Shown here: positions 7,407 to 15,032 of the stretch, piece after piece | Layout: every line of letters begins with the position of its first letter | How positions within the stretch are numbered: position 1 is the first letter of the stretch | DNA from: Clostridiales bacterium | GTDB lineage: Bacteria > Bacillota > Clostridia > Christensenellales > CAG-138 | Length of the DNA stretch: 26,645 nucleotides | NCBI GenBank assembly: GCA_004554165.1 | Contig: SFNQ01000026.1 | Location: 1-26,645 of the forward strand | Direction of reading: 5' to 3' | The notes under the pieces: model-generated | What the model was told of the DNA's origin: nothing | Databases searched by the model: none | The model's input: only the letters and a program-made list of their open reading frames with translations | Program-made: the position numbers and the translations under genes

Positions 7407-8126
7407 CTATCTGTAGATTCGCACCCGGCCTGCAAAAACCCGGGCGATGGTCTCCGGCAGGCGGCTGCTGCCGCCCGACAGGTCGTATACCGTCAGCCGC
7501 GACGGCGACATGCCCACCAGCAGGCTCAGAATGCCATCCTCCGAGCAGTCCACATATTCGATACACGCATCCGAATCGTCCGTCAGCGTGCAGCTCCCAT
7601 CCGGATGCAGGCAGACCGAAACCTCGCCAAGGCGCGGCGGCGCAACCGAGCGCAGCAGCTCCATCAGCTCCGTATACTCGCGGCACAGCATCTGGTCCGC
7701 AGCCGCGCGCTCCACGCACAGCTGCCAGTCCGCCAGCGCGGCGCGCATGCGGAAGCACATGTACCCCTCCACGTTCAGCAGCGGCTGCGCCGCCAGGTAC
7801 TCCTTCAGCTGCGCCTGTATGCCCTCGAGCCGCTCCATGCTGCGCGCGCTTTCCAGCGCGGCGGTCAGTACCTCCTGCTTTTGCTGGAGCGTCAGCGGCA
7901 GCGCGTCCGTCATGCGCGCCAGTTCAAAGTATTGCAGATCCCTGCACAGCAGCAGCGCAATCGCCTCCGACAACTCCGGCAGCGCCTCCCTTCCCGGCAC
8001 CGAGACGGCGACGCCGCCGGCCACCGGCTCCGCTGTAAACGCGCAGCCGCACTGCTGCAGCCGCCGCGCCAGGAGCTTCCCCAGGTCCACATCATATTGG
8101 TTGGTTTGAATGGTGCGCGTCACCAT
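7407..8126 (-). CDS. ytxC: Putative sporulation protein, YtxC-like
   Basis: A 239-residue soluble protein that resembles the YtxC family of clostridial and bacillar sporulation-associated proteins. The shared block is near residues 115-165: LNVEGYMCFRMRAALADW, followed by a REYTELMELLR helix. It is somewhat shorter than typical YtxC (about 280 residues). The biochemical role of the family is not known. ATG at 8126 has AGGGA 5 bases upstream. It converges with the 6517 gene across a 236-base gap in which I see no clear terminator. The family call rests on pattern memory and is moderate. Confidence 0.5.
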   Translation of the reverse strand: MVTRTIQTNQYDVDLGKLLARRLQQCGCAFTAEPVAGGVAVSVPGREALPELSEAIALLLCRDLQYFELARMTDALPLTLQQKQEVLTAALESARSMERLEGIQAQLKEYLAAQPLLNVEGYMCFRMRAALADWQLCVERAAADQMLCREYTELMELLRSVAPPRLGEVSVCLHPDGSCTLTDDSDACIEYVDCSEDGILSLLVGMSPSRLTVYDLSGGSSRLPETIARVFAGRVRIYR

Positions 8127-8397
8127 GCCGTTCCCTATCCCTCGTTTCCTTCCCGTTCCCTACCATCCTATGCGGCAAAGTTCCATTTTGGCATTAGTAT
8201 CCCCGGCAAAAGGCAATTCCTCCATGGAAGGTTACGCCATTCCCGCAGGCCTGCACGGAATCCGTTCCCGCTGCAGTCTGCCATAAAGAGTACAAAATTC
8301 TCCACAAAGCATCCAAAGAAACCCTAACCTCTGTTCAAAATTTCGGGGTATGCTATGTGCAGAAACAGAGGAATTTGTCTGAAAGGAGCTTTGAGCG

Positions 8398-9696
8398 ATG
8401 GAATATAACGATTGGTATGAACGGTATCAGCAATACCAGCAGCAGGACCGGCAGAACGCCAGACCGCGAAAACCCGGCCGGGAAAAGCGCAGCGTGAGCC
8501 TGACGGCGCTGATCTGCTGCGTTCTGGCCACGGCGCTGCTGGCAGGCGTGGCGGGCGGCTTTATAACGGGCGCGTACCTGAATCAAAGCCGGCAATCCGT
8601 CTCCGCGGCGGAGCCGCTTCCCGATGCCGGCAGGGCAGATGACGGCGCAGCCGACCAGCCGGCAGCCACGCAGCCCCCGTCGGCGGCCAGCTCTCTCGTA
8701 CAGAGCGGCTCCATCTCCACCTACACGCGGGCGCAGATCATCGAAATGGCGGCGCCCTCCGTGGTCGGCATCGACGTAACCCTTCCCTCCACCGGCTCCG
8801 GCTTCAGTTTCGGCTGGGGCTACGGCTACGGCGGCAGCACGCCGGAAGCCAGCGGCGCGGGCAGTGGCGTCATCATCACCAGCGACGGCTATATCGTCAC
8901 CTGCAACCATGTGGTCGAGAATGCAACGAGCATCCTTGTCACCCTGAGCGATGACAGCAAGCATGAGGCCACCATCGTCGGCACCGACGGGCGGAACGAT
9001 CTTGCCATCATCAAGATCGAGGCCTCCGGCCTGGTGCCCGCCACGCTGGGCGATTCGGACATGCTTACCGTGGGCGAGGACATCATCGCCATCGGCAATC
9101 CTCTGGGCGAGCTGCGCGGCACCGCCACCGGCGGCATGGTCAGCGCGCTGAACCGCAACATGAGCATTGAGGGCACCAATATGGTCCTTCTCCAGCACGA
9201 TGCGGCGGTCAGCCCCGGCAGTTCCGGCGGCGGCCTGTTCAACGCAAGCGGCTCGCTGGTGGGCATTGTGAACGCCAAGGCCAGTTCCAGCAGCGCCGAG
9301 GGTCTGGGCTTCGCTATCCCCGTCAACAGCGTCAAGCAGATCATCGACGATCTCATCAACTTTGGCTATGTCAAGGGCCGCGCCTATCTGGGCGTTTATA
9401 CGCAGAACGTTACCCTGCGGTCCGACCACGGCGGCTGGGGCGGCTACTTTGGCGGCACGGGAACAAGCTGCGTGCAGGTGGCGCAGGTCATGGCCGGCTG
9501 CGCCGCGGACAAGGCCGGCATTCAGGCCAACGACCTGATCCTGGCCGTGGATGACGTACAGATTACATCAAACGACACGCTTTCCTCCGCCATCGGTGCA
9601 TACAATGCCGGCGACTCGGCAACACTAACCATACAGCGTGACGGACAGCAGATGCAGGTCACCGTCACCTTCGGGGAATACGCCCCCGAGCAATGA
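8398..9696 (+). CDS. htrA: HtrA/DegP-type membrane serine protease with PDZ domain
   Basis: A 432-residue protein-quality protease. The N terminus (1-33) is Gln/Arg-rich and cytoplasmic, a membrane helix lies at about 34-61, a flexible Ala/Pro/Ser linker runs to about 110, and the trypsin-like domain covers about 112-320. The catalytic triad is visible: H171 (TCNHVVENA), D201 (RNDLAIIKI) and S276 in PGSSGG, where the usual Asn before the Ser is Ser. One PDZ domain follows (about 325-425), with LGVYTQNV and GCAADKAGIQANDLILAVDD. A Gly-rich loop (FGWGYGYGG, about 138-146) follows the first beta strands. GGAG lies 8-11 bases before the ATG. It is divergent from ytxC and ends at a terminator. It probably degrades misfolded proteins outside the membrane. 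Confidence 0.93.
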   Translation: MEYNDWYERYQQYQQQDRQNARPRKPGREKRSVSLTALICCVLATALLAGVAGGFITGAYLNQSRQSVSAAEPLPDAGRADDGAADQPAATQPPSAASSLVQSGSISTYTRAQIIEMAAPSVVGIDVTLPSTGSGFSFGWGYGYGGSTPEASGAGSGVIITSDGYIVTCNHVVENATSILVTLSDDSKHEATIVGTDGRNDLAIIKIEASGLVPATLGDSDMLTVGEDIIAIGNPLGELRGTATGGMVSALNRNMSIEGTNMVLLQHDAAVSPGSSGGGLFNASGSLVGIVNAKASSSSAEGLGFAIPVNSVKQIIDDLINFGYVKGRAYLGVYTQNVTLRSDHGGWGGYFGGTGTSCVQVAQVMAGCAADKAGIQANDLILAVDDVQITSNDTLSSAIGAYNAGDSATLTIQRDGQQMQVTVTFGEYAPEQ

Positions 9697-9735
9697 ACCA
9701 AGGGTCATTCCGCCCAAACGGGCGATTGACATACG

Positions 9736-9756
9736 GCACATGAAAATGCCATGTGC
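9736..9756. repeat. Perfect 7-bp dyad after htrA
   Basis: GCACATG and CATGTGC are separated by 7 bases, about 40 bases after the htrA stop. There is no T run behind it, so it is more likely an mRNA 3' stem or a protein site than a terminator. A smaller GCCC/GGGC hairpin lies just upstream (about 9711-9723). Confidence 0.35.
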
Positions 9757-9778
9757 TACCCCAACCATCCTTGTAAGC

Positions 9779-9818
9779 GGCGCCGTCCATCCCCCCCGGG
9801 CGGCGTCGCGCCTTTTTT
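9779..9818 (+). terminator. Terminator of htrA
   Basis: A GC-rich stem (GGCGC/GCGCC with inner CGTC/GGCG pairing and a bulge) around a C-rich loop is followed at once by TTTTTT (9813-9818). It is placed about 80 bases after the htrA stop, on the plus strand. Confidence 0.7.
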
Positions 9819-9860
9819 GGGAAAAAGTCAGCCTGCGGTATTCCGGCCGGGCAAAAGGCA

Positions 9861-9900
9861 AGAGGGAAAAGCCGCGCGGCTTCTCCCTCTGATCCTTTTT
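9861..9900. terminator. Bidirectional terminator between htrA and flavin reductase
   Basis: A nearly perfect 15-bp dyad, AGAGGGA-AAGCCG/CGGCTT-TCCCTCT (9861-9890), has CCTTTTT four bases downstream on the plus strand. On the minus strand it lies about 40 bases after the flavin reductase stop, followed by TTGCCTTTT. It probably serves mainly the minus-strand gene and as a second stop for htrA. Confidence 0.7.
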
Positions 9901-9931
9901 CCGTTCCCCTCTGCCGCCGGGCAGGATTCCC

Positions 9932-10450
9932 CTATCGGTCCGCTGACTCGCGGTAGGCGGCAAGGATTTCGCCAAAATAAACCGTGTGCGGATCGCCGTC
10001 GGGCGTGGCCTGGTTATCACCGTAGAACTGCCGGCGGATCGCTTCGTCCAGATTGCGCAGATCGCCCTCCAGCTTGAACACCACGCGGCACTCAAAATGC
10101 ATGGCGCAACCTGCGAGACCGTCCGCGCCGCCCGCCCTTGCCGGCAGGAGCGAAAGGCCCAGCGCTTCCAGCTTGTTGACTTCGCGGCCGGATCTGGTTC
10201 CGCAATACGCAAGCGCCTCTTTCCTGTCTCCCGCCTTTGGTATGCTGACGGTGAACCTGCCGCTCTGTTCCAGAAGGCCGTGGGTATGGCGGCTCTGCCG
10301 CACCAGCACCGTGCAGACAGGCCTGTTCCAGACCCGGCCGAATTCGCACCAGCTGATGGTCATGGGGTTGCCCTCCGCCATGAGAAAAACGCCCTGTTCC
10401 ACCTGCGCCATGGCCTCCGCCAAAAGTTTCTTATCCTCCCAATTCTGCAT
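9932..10450 (-). CDS. Flavin reductase-like protein (FMN-binding split barrel)
   Basis: A 172-residue protein of the flavin-reductase-like family, small FMN-binding enzymes that reduce or carry flavin. Signatures are the early segment with NPMTISWCEFG, then VWNRPVCTVLVRQSRHTHGLLE, then FTVSIP and the AYCGTRSGREVNKLEALGL block that closes the flavin site. The C terminus has the typical FECRVVFKLEGD and HTVYFGEIL strands. I chose ATG at 10450: GGAAAG lies 3 bases upstream and GAGAGGAG about 12 bases upstream, and homology begins here. It is monocistronic between its own promoter and a terminator. The physiological electron acceptor cannot be told from sequence. Confidence 0.88.
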   Translation of the reverse strand: MQNWEDKKLLAEAMAQVEQGVFLMAEGNPMTISWCEFGRVWNRPVCTVLVRQSRHTHGLLEQSGRFTVSIPKAGDRKEALAYCGTRSGREVNKLEALGLSLLPARAGGADGLAGCAMHFECRVVFKLEGDLRNLDEAIRRQFYGDNQATPDGDPHTVYFGEILAAYRESADR

Positions 10451-10485
10451 CGCTTTCCAAATCGCTCCTCTCTTGCCTTTGTCAG

Positions 10486-10515
10486 ATTGTAGCATGGGGA
10501 CCGCCGCGCTGTAAA
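10486..10515 (-). promoter_or_regulatory. Promoter of the flavin reductase gene
   Basis: On the minus strand TTTACA (10510-10515) and TACAAT (10486-10491) are spaced 18 bp apart, about 36 bases upstream of the ATG at 10450. Each box has five of six consensus bases. Confidence 0.6.
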
Positions 10516-10860
10516 GCGCGCCCCGGAGTTCCGGCCCCAAACCGCATAGAAACGGTAAAAATGCGCGAAGGCGCAGGGAATGTGCAACGAATTGCAGCCA
10601 AGCGCCGAAGCCGGCCGGCCCCGTCCGCAGGGGATGCCGAAAGCCCGATGCGCTCCCACCGCTTCCATCCGCCACGCCCGGGAACAGAACGCCCTCGGGA
10701 TGGGGGATGGGTATGTGCAAACGCCGCGGCAACGACCCGTGCGCACGCTGCTTTGCTGCTGCATGACGTTTCCCCCGCTTTCCCGGCGTAAGCCCGGAAA
10801 AAGCGACAATCCATCCCTATCTACCAGGCGGTTCGACAAAAAGGCTCCCATATGTTTCAA
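10516..10860. other. Gene-free GC-rich gap
   Basis: About 345 bases between the divergent flavin reductase and arsR promoters. Several short ORFs cross it, but none has a ribosome site or family resemblance. Small GC-rich dyads occur (for example a GCGC/GCGC pairing near 10506-10520). Nothing functional can be supported. Confidence 0.3.
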
Positions 10861-10866
10861 AAAGCC

Positions 10867-10940
10867 TTGACAAGAACACATGAACGTTTTATCATATGAA
10901 TAAAAGAACATATGAATTATAGCTCATGTGAAGGGAGGAA
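10867..10940 (+). promoter_or_regulatory. Promoter and four-copy operator of the metal-resistance operon
   Basis: TTGACA (10867-10872) and TATCAT (10890-10895) are spaced exactly 17 bp apart. Four direct copies of a CAYRTGAA half-site start at 10877, 10893, 10909 and 10925, each exactly 16 bp from the next: CACATGAAC, CATATGAAT, CATATGAAT, CATGTGAAG. They span the spacer, the -10 box, the start site and the beginning of the ribosome site. TATGAA-type half-sites are typical of ArsR/SmtB operators, so the next gene's product most likely binds here and represses its own operon. Confidence 0.75.
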
Positions 10941-10946
10941 CCGGAC

Positions 10947-11294
10947 TTGAAACACAATCATGAGGCAATTCTGGGCAAGGTACGGCACGAGCTGCCAACG
11001 GACGAGCTGCTGTTCGACCTGTCGGACCTGTTCAAAATATTCGGGGATACCACGCGGATTAAAATTCTTTTTTCCCTGTTTGAGTCTGAAATGTGCGTCT
11101 GCGCCATCGCAGAGCTGCTGGGCATGACCCAGTCCGCCATCTCCCACCAGCTCAAAACGCTGAAGAATGCAAACCTGGTCGGCAACCGCCGCGAGGGCAA
11201 GACGATCTACTACTTTCTCTCCGACGACCATGTCCGCACGATCATCGCGCAGGGCTTTGAACATCTGCTTGAAGAAAGGAGCGCAAAGCAATGA
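10947..11294 (+). CDS. ArsR/SmtB-family metal-sensing repressor
   Basis: A 115-residue winged-helix repressor that leaves DNA when it binds metal. The recognition helix region is MTQSAISHQLKTLKNANLV. Two metal-site signatures coexist: CVC at 50-52 (the alpha-3 site of CadC/ArsR types) and D93-x-H95-x10-H106-x2-E109, which matches the alpha-5 zinc site of CzrA/SmtB exactly. The start is TTG at 10947, 8 bases after GGGAGG; no better start exists. The stop overlaps the next ATG (ATGA). With the downstream Zn/Cd-type ATPase, the likely inducers are Zn(II), Cd(II) or Pb(II). Which site is functional cannot be decided from sequence. Confidence 0.92.
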   Translation: MKHNHEAILGKVRHELPTDELLFDLSDLFKIFGDTTRIKILFSLFESEMCVCAIAELLGMTQSAISHQLKTLKNANLVGNRREGKTIYYFLSDDHVRTIIAQGFEHLLEERSAKQ

Positions 11295-11509
11295 AGCGGG
11301 TATACCGGCTTGAGGAACTGGACTGCGCCAATTGCGCCGCGAAAATGGAAGCCGCCATTCGCAAAATTCCGGGCGTCAACAGCGCCACCATCAATTTTTT
11401 CAGCCAGAAGCTGACCATCGACGCGGAGGACGGCGCCTTCGACGGCGTGCTGCAACAGGCGGCCAGAGCCGTGCGCAAAATCGAGCCGGACTGCCGCATC
11501 ATCCTGTAG
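11291..11509 (+). CDS. Free-standing HMA metal-binding protein
   Basis: A 72-residue ferredoxin-like heavy-metal-associated domain with the metal loop L-D-C12-A-N-C15, followed by the usual KMEAAIRKIPGVNSATINF helix and strand. Such domains are commonly the N-terminal module of CadA/ZntA ATPases. Here it is a separate gene just before an ATPase that lacks one, so it probably delivers metal to it or acts as a buffer. The LDCANCA loop is the form typical of Zn/Cd/Pb ATPases, rather than the MTCxxC of copper chaperones. It is coupled to arsR through an ATGA overlap. Confidence 0.9.
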   Translation: MKRVYRLEELDCANCAAKMEAAIRKIPGVNSATINFFSQKLTIDAEDGAFDGVLQQAARAVRKIEPDCRIIL

Positions 11510-11530
11510 CGGCCGGGCGGGAGGAGTGCA

Positions 11531-13378
11531 ATGGGAAGAAAACAGAAGCGGGCGCTGGCCCGGATTCTCGCCGCGGCCATTCTGACCACAGTGGCCTGGG
11601 CGCTGCCCCTGCAGGGCGTCCTTCGCCTGCTGGCCTTTGCCGTGCCATACCTGGCCGCAGGCTGGGACGTGCTCTATGCGGCCCTTCGCAACATCCTGCG
11701 CGGGCAGGTGTTTGACGAGCAGTTCCTGATGTCGATCGCCACGCTGGGCGCCTTTGCCATCGGAGAATACCCGGAGGCCGCAGGCGTCATGATCTTCTAT
11801 CAGGTCGGGGAGCTGTTCCAGAGCATCGCCGTGGGAAAAAGCCGCAAGTCCATCGCCGCGCTCATGGACATCCGCCCGGACTACGCGGTGGTGCTGCGCG
11901 AGGGCGAGGAGATAACCGTCTCTCCGGAGGAGGTCGCTCCGGGTGAAACGCTGCTGGTGCGGCCGGGCGAGAAGATCCCCCTCGATGGAGAAATTCTCGA
12001 AGGACAGACCACGGTGAACAACGCCGCGCTTACCGGCGAAAGCCTGCCCGTGGACAGGAGCGCGGGCGACCGGGTGCTCAGCGGCTCCATCAATCTCTCG
12101 GGCGTGATCCGCATGCGCGCGGAAAGCCGCTACGGGGAGAGCACGGTGGCAAGGATTCTGGAGCTTGTGGAAAACGCCTCGGAGAAAAAAGCCCGCGCCG
12201 AGAGCTTCATCACCCGCTTTGCAAGATACTATACGCCCTGCGTGGTGCTTGGCGCCGTGCTGCTGGCGCTGCTGCCGCCGCTGCTGTTTCACGGGGCCTG
12301 GGGCCAGTGGATCAACCGGGCGCTGATCTTCCTCATGGTTTCCTGCCCCTGCGCGCTGGTGGTTTCCGTCCCCCTCTCCTTCTTCGGCGGCATCGGCCGG
12401 GCGGCCCGGGACGGCATACTCGTCAAGGGCGCCAACTATCTTGAGGCGCTTGCGGGCGTGGATACGGTGGTGTTCGATAAAACGGGCACGCTGACGCGGG
12501 GCAGCTTTACCGTAAACGCCATCCATCCCTCCGGCGGCTCCGAGGCGGCGCTGCTGGAGCTGGCAGCCGCGGCGGAAAGCTACTCCAGCCATCCGGTGGC
12601 GGAATCCATCTTGGCCGCCTATGGCCGGCCGGTTGACAAAAGCCGCATCGGCGATATCCGCGAAATCGCCGGCAAGGGTCTTTGCGCGGTCATCGACGGC
12701 GCGACCTGTTACGCCGGCAACGGCGCGCTGATGGAGGAGGCCGGCGCAAGCTGGCGCGACTGCCATCTGACCGGCACGGCGGTCCATCTTTCCCGCGGCA
12801 GCGATTATCTCGGCCACATCGTCATCAGCGACGAGATCAAGCCCGATGCCAGGGAGGCAATTGTGCGTCTCAAGGCGCTGGGCGTGAAAAAGACCGTCAT
12901 GCTCACCGGGGACACGGAGCGCGTTGCGGCCGCCGTGGGGGCCGCGCTGGGCATCGACGAGGTACACGCCCAGCTTCTGCCCGCGGAAAAGGTGGAGCAG
13001 GTGGAATCGCTCCTTGCGGCAGGGGCAAGGCTGGCCTTCGTGGGCGACGGCATTAACGATGCGCCCGTGCTTACGCGGGCGGATGTGGGCGTCGCCATGG
13101 GCGCGCTGGGCAGCGACGCGGCCATCGAGTCCGCAGACGTGGTGCTGATGGACGACAAGCCCGCGAAGCTCCCGCTGGCCATCGGCATTGCGCGAAAGAC
13201 CATGGGCATTGTGCGGCAGAACATTGGCTTTGCGCTGGCGGTCAAGGCGGCAATCCTGATCCTCAGCGCGGCGGGGCTGACCAACATGTGGATCGCCATC
13301 TTTGGCGACGTCGGCGTGATGGTGCTGGCCATTCTGAATGCCATGCGCGCCATGCTGCGAAAAAAAGCGGGGGGTTGA
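11531..13378 (+). CDS. cadA: P1B-type heavy-metal exporting ATPase (Zn/Cd/Pb type)
   Basis: A 615-residue membrane ATPase that pumps soft divalent metals out of the cell. Key motifs are TGES (168-171, actuator domain), the metal-channel motif S-C272-P-C274, phosphorylated D316 in DKTGT, the P1B-specific SHP at 353-355, and GDGIND (505-510). The last helices carry K572 and D593 (in FGDVGV), the pair that defines P1B-2 pumps for Zn, Cd and Pb. There is no soluble N-terminal metal-binding domain; the chain starts almost at the first helices, and the free HMA protein precedes it. GGGAGGAG lies 5 bases before the ATG. It is the last gene of the arsR-HMA-ATPase operon. Symbol cadA/zntA is by class, not by proven substrate. 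Confidence 0.93.
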   Translation: MGRKQKRALARILAAAILTTVAWALPLQGVLRLLAFAVPYLAAGWDVLYAALRNILRGQVFDEQFLMSIATLGAFAIGEYPEAAGVMIFYQVGELFQSIAVGKSRKSIAALMDIRPDYAVVLREGEEITVSPEEVAPGETLLVRPGEKIPLDGEILEGQTTVNNAALTGESLPVDRSAGDRVLSGSINLSGVIRMRAESRYGESTVARILELVENASEKKARAESFITRFARYYTPCVVLGAVLLALLPPLLFHGAWGQWINRALIFLMVSCPCALVVSVPLSFFGGIGRAARDGILVKGANYLEALAGVDTVVFDKTGTLTRGSFTVNAIHPSGGSEAALLELAAAAESYSSHPVAESILAAYGRPVDKSRIGDIREIAGKGLCAVIDGATCYAGNGALMEEAGASWRDCHLTGTAVHLSRGSDYLGHIVISDEIKPDAREAIVRLKALGVKKTVMLTGDTERVAAAVGAALGIDEVHAQLLPAEKVEQVESLLAAGARLAFVGDGINDAPVLTRADVGVAMGALGSDAAIESADVVLMDDKPAKLPLAIGIARKTMGIVRQNIGFALAVKAAILILSAAGLTNMWIAIFGDVGVMVLAILNAMRAMLRKKAGG

Positions 13379-13757
13379 GGCGGCAACCGGCTGTTGCCCC
13401 GGAAAGAATCACAAACTGCCTGTGAACCAGACGTCCGGGTTTTGCGCCGGCCTCCTGCATGTGCGGCTTGCGCCGGTAGATCGTTACGGTCTGGAAGTCT
13501 GCAAAAACGATGCTGCGATGCATCGGCGCGTCAGCTTTCAGAAAGGCCGCGGCGCCGGCCAGCTTTACCGGATGCCTGTTGCATGGGGCGAGGGTACGGC
13601 AAAGCGGAAAGCCCGGGAGAACACGCAGGAGGAATCCTGTCGCAATCCCGCATGCAACACCGACGATTGCGCGATGCAATGGTTGAAGCATTTAAAGACA
13701 AATTCAAACAGGAACTGCAGGAGGGGGAAAGCGTGAAACGATATAAAATCTCTGTCT
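13379..13757. other. Decayed transition zone between chromosome and island
   Basis: Still GC-rich at its left end, this stretch holds no supportable gene. Near 13675-13745 one frame reads DAMVEAFKDKFKQEL, which resembles the C-terminal tail of element-borne XRE regulators, and it stops at 13757-13759. The next 110 bases encode another, clearer tail of that family in a different frame. This suggests remnants of one or two such genes. No terminator is visible directly after the ATPase gene. Confidence 0.35.
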
Positions 13758-13871
13758 GACCGCTGGCGTTACCTCTATCCTGAATTTGATACCACACAGC
13801 GTTGGGCGAAGGTGCCTTCGCAGGAACTCGGCGATATGTTAGTGGAAGAATTAAAAAACAGTGAAGAATAA
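13737..13871 (+). pseudogene. C-terminal remnant of an integrative-element XRE regulator
   Basis: After a stop at 13734, this frame reads about 44 residues ending at TAA 13869-13871. The core, DRWRYLYPEFD, matches 9 of 11 residues with DRWRYHYPDFD in the intact XRE regulator at 25327-25854. The tail then continues TTQRWAKVPSQEL, as I remember for other members of this regulator family in clostridial integrative elements. The DNA-binding N-terminal two thirds are missing and there is no start codon. It marks the left boundary of the acquired region and probably derives from an earlier or related element. Confidence 0.65.
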
Positions 13872-13887
13872 ACATATAGGTTCAAAA

Positions 13888-14595
13888 ATGAAAAAGAATA
13901 AGAAAACTAAAGTAAGCAAATATATCACGGTCGTTCTTTGTTTGATTGCGGCTCTTATTATTGCATACGTGATCATTTATTTGTGTTTCAAAGGCAACGG
14001 AATATTGACCGCTGGTATCAATTTAGAAAAACATGATTGGTTGTCCTTTTTGGGAACTTACCTTTCCTTTGCAGGATCACTTATTGTTAGCACAATAGCT
14101 ATTTTTCAGAGTAGTCACTATACACAAGCCAACAAAGAAGAAAACAACACAAAGAGGACAAAAGACATTCAGCCAATTTTTTCGATTGAAATTGTGGAGA
14201 TGGATAGTATGTTGGCAGGATATGCAGAAGCTATATCTCTATATCATCACTCCTCTTTGCCAAGGCATAAAAACTTCACTCTAAAGATCGAAAATGTTGG
14301 AGCATATCCTGTAAAAAATGTAATTATTTTTGATAAATATTTGTTCCAACTCATGAAATGTAATGATAGTCACCGCTTACAAGTAGCGTATGATGATTCC
14401 CCAGACTATTCACATGAGAGCAAATCCTTAATTAGAATACTTCAAAGCGAGTATGAACGAGCCGAAAATGGCTTGCCAAAATGGTTTAATATCAATTATG
14501 AAGATGTTGACGGGAATGATATGTTTCAATCTTTTGAGTTGAAAGAGTTCGACGGTATTTTTTACTATTCATTGACAGAAACAACCGCCGTATAA
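13888..14595 (+). CDS. Two-helix membrane protein of unknown function
   Basis: A 235-residue protein with a Lys-rich start (KKNKKTK) and a strong membrane helix at about residues 10-33. A second hydrophobic segment is preceded by DWLSFLGTYLSFAGS, and a polar C-terminal domain of about 150 residues follows, predicted beta-rich (FTLKIENVGAYPVKNVIIF). The DWLxFLGxYL motif followed by a helix is shared by many uncharacterized Firmicutes accessory proteins. The gene is clearly AT-rich compared with everything to its left, a sign of transfer. I chose ATG at 13888 because AGGT lies 6 bases upstream; an in-frame GTG at 13861 overlaps the XRE remnant and has a poorer ribosome site. A perfect terminator follows. 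No function is assigned. Confidence 0.6.
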   Translation: MKKNKKTKVSKYITVVLCLIAALIIAYVIIYLCFKGNGILTAGINLEKHDWLSFLGTYLSFAGSLIVSTIAIFQSSHYTQANKEENNTKRTKDIQPIFSIEIVEMDSMLAGYAEAISLYHHSSLPRHKNFTLKIENVGAYPVKNVIIFDKYLFQLMKCNDSHRLQVAYDDSPDYSHESKSLIRILQSEYERAENGLPKWFNINYEDVDGNDMFQSFELKEFDGIFYYSLTETTAV

Positions 14596-14601
14596 AAACA
14601 A

Positions 14602-14640
14602 AAAGAGCTAACTGACTTAATCAAAATCAGTTAGCTCTTT
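14602..14640 (+). terminator. Strong terminator, perfect 14-bp stem
   Basis: AAAGAGCTAACTGA pairs perfectly with TCAGTTAGCTCTTT across an 11-base loop. It begins six bases after the membrane protein stop. A and T runs on both sides allow termination in either direction. Confidence 0.9.
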
Positions 14641-14859
14641 ATTGTTGAATAATGAAGTTTTGTTGCCATTTCGTTGCCACGAATGGCTCAAACCCTTAAA
14701 AAGTCCGGTGATTACTGGGCTTTTTTGACCTCTGAGATTATTCCCACTCTCTCAGACTTAACACATTCTGTATAATTTATGTGTGTCCGATTCCAAGTGA
14801 TGGCTCTGATTCTCTATGACATTCCTATTCCACTGCCTGTACAGCCTCCGATTATCATT

Positions 14860-14880
14860 CTGTTATCAGGGTGATAACAG
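14860..14880. repeat. Perfect 9-bp palindrome, overlaps island end repeat
   Basis: CTGTTATCA and TGATAACAG flank a GGG centre. The left part belongs to a 22-base segment (14850-14871) that matches 26017-26038 at 19 of 22 positions in the same orientation. It could be a recombinase or repressor binding site, or a cruciform. Confidence 0.5.
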
Positions 14881-14947
14881 GGAAGACTGCTTTGCTGTAG
14901 CGGTTTGAGAAATTCCACAAGTATAGTATAGCGCAGAACGGGTGCTG

Positions 14948-15032
14948 ATGCAAGAGAAAAGACACTTCGGGGAGCAAAGCATTTGAAGTTTATCATGGTT
15001 TTGCCATTGAATCAGATATGCTTCTCTTGCAT
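14948..15032. repeat. 11-bp inverted repeat with 63-base spacer
   Basis: ATGCAAGAGAA (14948-14958) is the exact reverse complement of TTCTCTTGCAT (15022-15032). The spacer has no ORF of note. It may be the terminal inverted repeats of a very small relic, or chance; no target duplication is visible. Confidence 0.35.

Noticed and set aside
10580..10870. 96-codon ORF before arsR
   Set aside because: No ribosome site, runs into the arsR promoter, composition of a noncoding GC-rich frame.
13263..13691. Minus-strand ORF of 142 codons with a hydrophobic start
   Set aside because: Half of it is antisense to the ATPase gene, it has no ribosome site, and the translation resembles no family.
14641..14760. 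tRNA gene or tRNA 3' end as the integration site
   Set aside because: No T-loop GGTTCGAATCC-like segment or cloverleaf can be seen here or at the right end.
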